A DNA stretch of 64,000 nt from an uncultured Luteitalea sp. (GTDB lineage Bacteria; Acidobacteriota; Vicinamibacteria; Vicinamibacterales; Vicinamibacteraceae): the NCBI GenBank assembly GCA_934541105.1, contig CAKTDA010000002.1, positions 496,001 through 560,000 on the forward strand, written 5' to 3'. The position numbers and the translations under genes were made by a program. The notes beneath the pieces are model-generated. The model had not been told where the DNA came from and ran no database searches. It saw only the letters and a program-made list of their open reading frames with translations. Positions 61,624 through 64,000 of the stretch are shown here, one piece after another; position 1 is the first letter of the stretch, and every line of letters starts with the position of its first letter.

Positions 61624-61827
61624 TTACCCTTGGCGGCTCAGCACGACCCAGCCGCGCGCCAGCAGTTCGTCGTCGCCGGCAAGGCGCTCGAGTGCGCGGA
61701 GCGCCGGCACGTTCAGGGTTGCGGCGGTTGCCGGCGACGGGATGGCGGCGTAGCGGCGCGAGGGCGCGGCAACGGGACGGGCCGGACGGGTGCGGAACAG
61801 GCGATCGGGACGGGGGTCGAGACACAT
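61624..61827 (-). CDS. Possible small protein, uncertain
   Basis: A 67-codon open frame from ATG 61827, Arg/Ala/Pro-rich, ending ALRALERLAGDDELLARGWVVLSRQG. The last third looks more protein-like than the rest. No ribosome site or family was recognised. It lies in the longest gene-poor stretch of the window and may be non-coding. Confidence 0.3.
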   Translation of the reverse strand: MCLDPRPDRLFRTRPARPVAAPSRRYAAIPSPATAATLNVPALRALERLAGDDELLARGWVVLSRQG

Positions 61828-62116
61828 GACGGCTTCCTCGGTACTGCCAGGATGTGTCCGGAGGGCCGCCATGCCAGGGGGCATGGAACACGCGCTTGTG
61901 ACCGGCGAAGTGGCCCTCGAACGAGCCGTCCCGCTGTCACCACATCGATGCCGTGCGGCCATCTGGGCCCTCACGGCATCCGGGCACCCTGGCGTGTTGC
62001 CGGGGTTGCCGGGCGCGTCACCGCGCCTCTCCGGATGTACGAGCGGCATCGTGTCACGCATGACGGGCGCAGCCAAGGGCCACGCCTGTCATGCGGCGTG
62101 CTATGACACGCGTCGA
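61828..62116. other. Gene-poor stretch with two hairpins
   Basis: Together with 61587-61623 this is the longest stretch without a convincing gene (530 bases in total, including the doubtful 61624-61827 frame). Two hairpins are visible: CCATGCC/GGCATGG with loop AGGG (61869-61886), and TGTCAT/ATGACA with a 10-base loop (62087-62108). The second lies 9 bases after the stop of the histone-like gene and may be its terminator. No known RNA structure is recognised. Confidence 0.4.
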
Positions 62117-62536
62117 TCAGCGCTTCTTCGCGGTCCGGCGGGTGGCCTTCTTCGCCGCCTTGCGCGTGGCCTTCTTCGCGGTCTTCTTCACGGCCCGCTT
62201 CGCGACCTTCTTCGCGGCGCGGGTTGCCGTCCGCTTCACGGCCTTCTTCGCCGGACGCGCGGCCTTCCGCGTCGTCTTCTTCGCGGCCTTCTTCGCGGTC
62301 TTGCGTGCTGTCTTCTTCACGGCCGTCTTCGATGCCTTCCTGGCGCTCTTCTTCACGGCCGTGCGCCGGGCCGGGCGGGCTGCCTTCTTTGCCGGTGACT
62401 TCTTCGCGGCGCGCGCGGCCTTGCGGGTGGTCTTCTTGCGGCGCGCGGTCTTGCGGCGCGCGGGTGCGGCCGCCGGGGCCGCCGGCTCCGCGATCGCGGT
62501 GCCGCCGGCGTCAAGGATCTCGTTCACGTCGTCCAT
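62117..62536 (-). CDS. Histone H1-like Lys/Ala-rich DNA-binding protein
   Basis: A 139-residue protein starting at ATG 62536 with GGGAGG upstream. After a short acidic N-terminus (MDDVNEILDAGGTAIAEP) it is almost entirely Lys, Arg and Ala, in repeats of the KKxxRKAAxKA kind, with no clear globular domain. This is the composition of histone H1-like and AlgP-type bacterial proteins, which bind DNA or RNA non-specifically through a disordered basic tail. The coding DNA is repetitive (units near GCGGCCTTCTTCGCGG on the plus strand), so length variation between strains is likely. Confidence 0.85.
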   Translation of the reverse strand: MDDVNEILDAGGTAIAEPAAPAAAPARRKTARRKKTTRKAARAAKKSPAKKAARPARRTAVKKSARKASKTAVKKTARKTAKKAAKKTTRKAARPAKKAVKRTATRAAKKVAKRAVKKTAKKATRKAAKKATRRTAKKR

Positions 62537-62556
62537 CGTGCCTCCCATGCACACAG

Positions 62557-62576
62557 TGCCCGCGTCGGTGCGGGCA
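62557..62576. other. Hairpin in leader of histone-like gene
   Basis: Perfect 7-base arms TGCCCGC and GCGGGCA with a 6-base loop, between the porin stop (62658) and the histone-like start (62536). There is no T-run, so its role as a terminator or leader element is unclear. Confidence 0.35.
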
Positions 62577-62657
62577 GATGGTGTCCTTGGGTAGAGTGTC
62601 GGCACGACACGAGGTCTTCTGTAGGATCGCGGGCGAGAACGACCGGCACACGTCCCG

Positions 62658-63845
62658 TCAGAACGTGAACTCCCACTGCACGCGCGTGCGGAGATCGGTC
62701 TCGCGCGGACCGCTCGGCGTGTCGTAGCGCAGGCGCGAGACATCCACGCTGATCTTGCTGCGATGCGCGCGCAGGTACCAGTTGGCGCCAATCACGCGCT
62801 CCTGCTGCAGCTCGCGGTCCGACTCGCGTGCGGGATCGACGAGCGCGAGGCGAGCGGTGAGTTCCAGCGGCTTCGGGGCGCGGGACCAGATCGTGGACGC
62901 GAGCACGCCGCCCATCACGTACCCGCCGACGACCGTCCGCCGTGAATCGGTGGCCCGCTCGTGAATGCGCTTGCGGTGGATTTCGGCCTGCGCCGACACG
63001 CCGCGCCACTTCAGCACGACGTCGCCTGCGTACTGTTGCGTGCGGAAGCGGGACGTCCCCGGCGGGAGCAGGTCTGTGTCGGGCAGGCCGGGCACCGGGA
63101 GGGACTCGCCGAGCCCCGCACCGGAGTAGAAGGCGTGCGCGCCCTCCGTGCGGACGGCGCTCGTGCCGACCATCAGGCGCAGGTCCCGCGTCGCACGCGG
63201 ATCGCCCTGCTCGCGTCCGTCCATCTCGCGGCCGGCATGCGACCACTCGTAGCGGGCGGTCCACACCGGCAGGAAGGCCGCGTCGTCCGGGTCGGCGTCG
63301 AGGTTGCGGAACGCGCCGACGTAGTAGTGCCCGCCCCAGGCGCTGCGGCCGCCGATGCGCCCGTGGACCTGGACGCCGCCCTGCCGCCCCAGCGTGAACC
63401 AGCGATCGAGAATCGACCGGTCCACGAGCTCCTGGGATCCGGAGGACTGCAGCCGCTCGAGCAGGTGCTCCACCTTCCACCAGCCGGCCCGGACCTGCAG
63501 CCAGTCGCGGGCTTCGTAGTTGACGTTGAGGTCGCGGATCCGCTCCTCGACGAAGTCGCCCTGGAACTTGTACGTCACCCGCGGCGAGAAGGCGTGGCCC
63601 TCGATCTTGAGCCGCGATCGATTCAGGCGGAACCGGTTCGATGGATCGCCCCTGCCGACGTCGCTGCCCTCCTCCGGAGGCGACCCGAACGGCGTCGAGA
63701 AGCGGATCTGGTTGCGCCAGCCGACGACCGCGGAAAAGCTTCCACTGGGGCTGCGCAGTTCGAGCCCGTCATCGCCATAGGTGACTTGCGCGGCCGTCAC
63801 GGACGCATGCAGGAGGATCGACAGGAAGGCCAGCAGGAGTCGCAC
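62658..63845 (-). CDS. Phosphate-selective-type porin O/P-like outer-membrane protein
   Basis: A 395-residue protein with a signal peptide (RLLLAFLSILLHASVTAAQ). Start GTG 63845 is preferred to GTG 63854, because AGGAG is only two bases from the latter; both give the same mature protein. The mature part is a beta-barrel porin of the OprO/OprP type: DDGLELRSPSGSFSAVVGWRNQIRFSTPF, NRFRLNRSRLKIEGHAFSPRVTYKFQGDF, VRAGWWKVEHLLERLQSSGSQELVDRSI, and a C-terminal strand ending in VQWEFTF with terminal Phe, as required for barrel insertion. It conducts small anions, possibly phosphate; selectivity cannot be told. It is separated by 143 bases from the next gene on the other strand. Confidence 0.88.
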   Translation of the reverse strand: MRLLLAFLSILLHASVTAAQVTYGDDGLELRSPSGSFSAVVGWRNQIRFSTPFGSPPEEGSDVGRGDPSNRFRLNRSRLKIEGHAFSPRVTYKFQGDFVEERIRDLNVNYEARDWLQVRAGWWKVEHLLERLQSSGSQELVDRSILDRWFTLGRQGGVQVHGRIGGRSAWGGHYYVGAFRNLDADPDDAAFLPVWTARYEWSHAGREMDGREQGDPRATRDLRLMVGTSAVRTEGAHAFYSGAGLGESLPVPGLPDTDLLPPGTSRFRTQQYAGDVVLKWRGVSAQAEIHRKRIHERATDSRRTVVGGYVMGGVLASTIWSRAPKPLELTARLALVDPARESDRELQQERVIGANWYLRAHRSKISVDVSRLRYDTPSGPRETDLRTRVQWEFTF

Positions 63846-63928
63846 CCGACACACGTCTCCTACGTTACACGGTTGTCACGGCGCCGCTGGCGGGTTCGGT
63901 CGACTGGCGGACACTTGTCGATTCGTGG

Positions 63929-63950
63929 CCGTCGACCTTCAGGTCGACGG
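63929..63950. repeat. Perfect 10-bp inverted repeat near window end
   Basis: Arms CCGTCGACCT (63929-63938) and AGGTCGACGG (63941-63950), loop TC. The right arm lies where the -35 of the following promoter would be. This may be an operator or a dispersed palindromic repeat; other copies could not be searched. Confidence 0.55.
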
Positions 63951-63962
63951 TGAGCGGGGAGA

Positions 63963-63991
63963 TATACTCGCTCGCGACCATTCCCAAGGAG
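63963..63991 (+). promoter_or_regulatory. -10 element and ribosome site of a gene starting at the window end
   Basis: TATACT (63963-63968) is a good -10 hexamer and AAGGAG (63986-63991) precedes an ATG at 63997 by 5 bases. No good -35 is found; the inverted repeat right arm occupies its position. Confidence 0.45.
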
Positions 63992-63996
63992 CGTTC

Positions 63997-64000
63997 ATGC
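63997..64000 (+). CDS. First codon of a gene truncated by the window edge
   Basis: ATG at 63997 with a strong AAGGAG ribosome site and a -10 element upstream. Only the first codon lies in the window, so the product is unknown. Confidence 0.4.

Noticed and set aside
62117..62536. Short direct repeats considered as a CRISPR or minisatellite array
   Set aside because: The repeats are diverged codon-level repeats within a Lys/Ala-rich gene with a good ribosome site; no constant repeat/unique spacer arrangement.

Overview
This window is very GC-rich and densely packed, with genes on both strands and no rRNA, tRNA, CRISPR array or insertion sequence that I can see. The best taxonomic clue is a PadR-type repressor overlapping a MacB/FtsX-type permease of about 890 residues with no ATPase domain (17861-20874). 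This is the layout of the acidobacterial duplicated orphan permeases. Together with the carbohydrate genes, the RoxA-like dihaem proteins and the GC-rich style, it suggests a soil Acidobacteriota, possibly Vicinamibacteria (inference).

Layout, left to right. 1-8405 is carbohydrate and accessory metabolism: a six-hairpin glycosidase-like protein cut by the window edge, a divergent GH2 glycosidase, an SDR dehydrogenase, an IclR regulator, a SulP anion transporter and a DUF1330 protein. 8380-11880 (minus) is a three-gene operon of a cytoplasmic subtilisin-like protease, a membrane protein with an effector-associated-domain-1-like N-terminus, and a lipoprotein; it looks like a biological-conflict module. 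12079-17764 holds two dihaem c-type cytochromes (the first RoxA-like) around an Fe-S Old Yellow Enzyme, followed by an exported YdjC/ChbG deacetylase. 17861-20874 is PadR plus the orphan permease.

21106-27185 is a complete SUF iron-sulfur operon (sufB, C, D, S, U and a SufT-like gene). Its promoter carries an IscR-like box between the -35 and -10 elements. 27150-33732 is a TetR-controlled tripartite RND efflux system. 33764-40631 contains a BamE-like coiled-coil protein, a Tat-exported glycosidase-like protein, a GntP permease with an unusual extra domain, and an IlvD/Edd aldonate dehydratase with a DapA-family partner (sugar-acid catabolism).

40739-47111 is the most interesting region. It is a tightly overlapping operon encoding a sigma-70-like protein, an unrecognised 333-residue protein, a Lon-type Ser/Lys protease with no ATPase domain of its own, a Rad50/SMC-like ATPase with a CPVC zinc hook, and a small helical protein. 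I do not recognise this combination as a named system; it may be an undescribed defence or stress-response system. It is followed by a DUF3293 gene, a VapBC-type toxin-antitoxin pair, a rhodanese and sbcCD.

53651-64000 contains an NHL-propeller/M23-like fusion, dodecin, a DEAD-box helicase with a DbpA-like C-terminus, a RodZ-type HTH protein, an AI-2E family protein whose start is unclear, an unknown protein, a polytopic glycosyltransferase-like protein, a Lys/Ala-rich histone H1-like protein and a phosphate-selective-type porin. The window ends at the first codon of another gene. Several operons use 4-base GTGA or ATGA stop/start overlaps, which suggests translational coupling.
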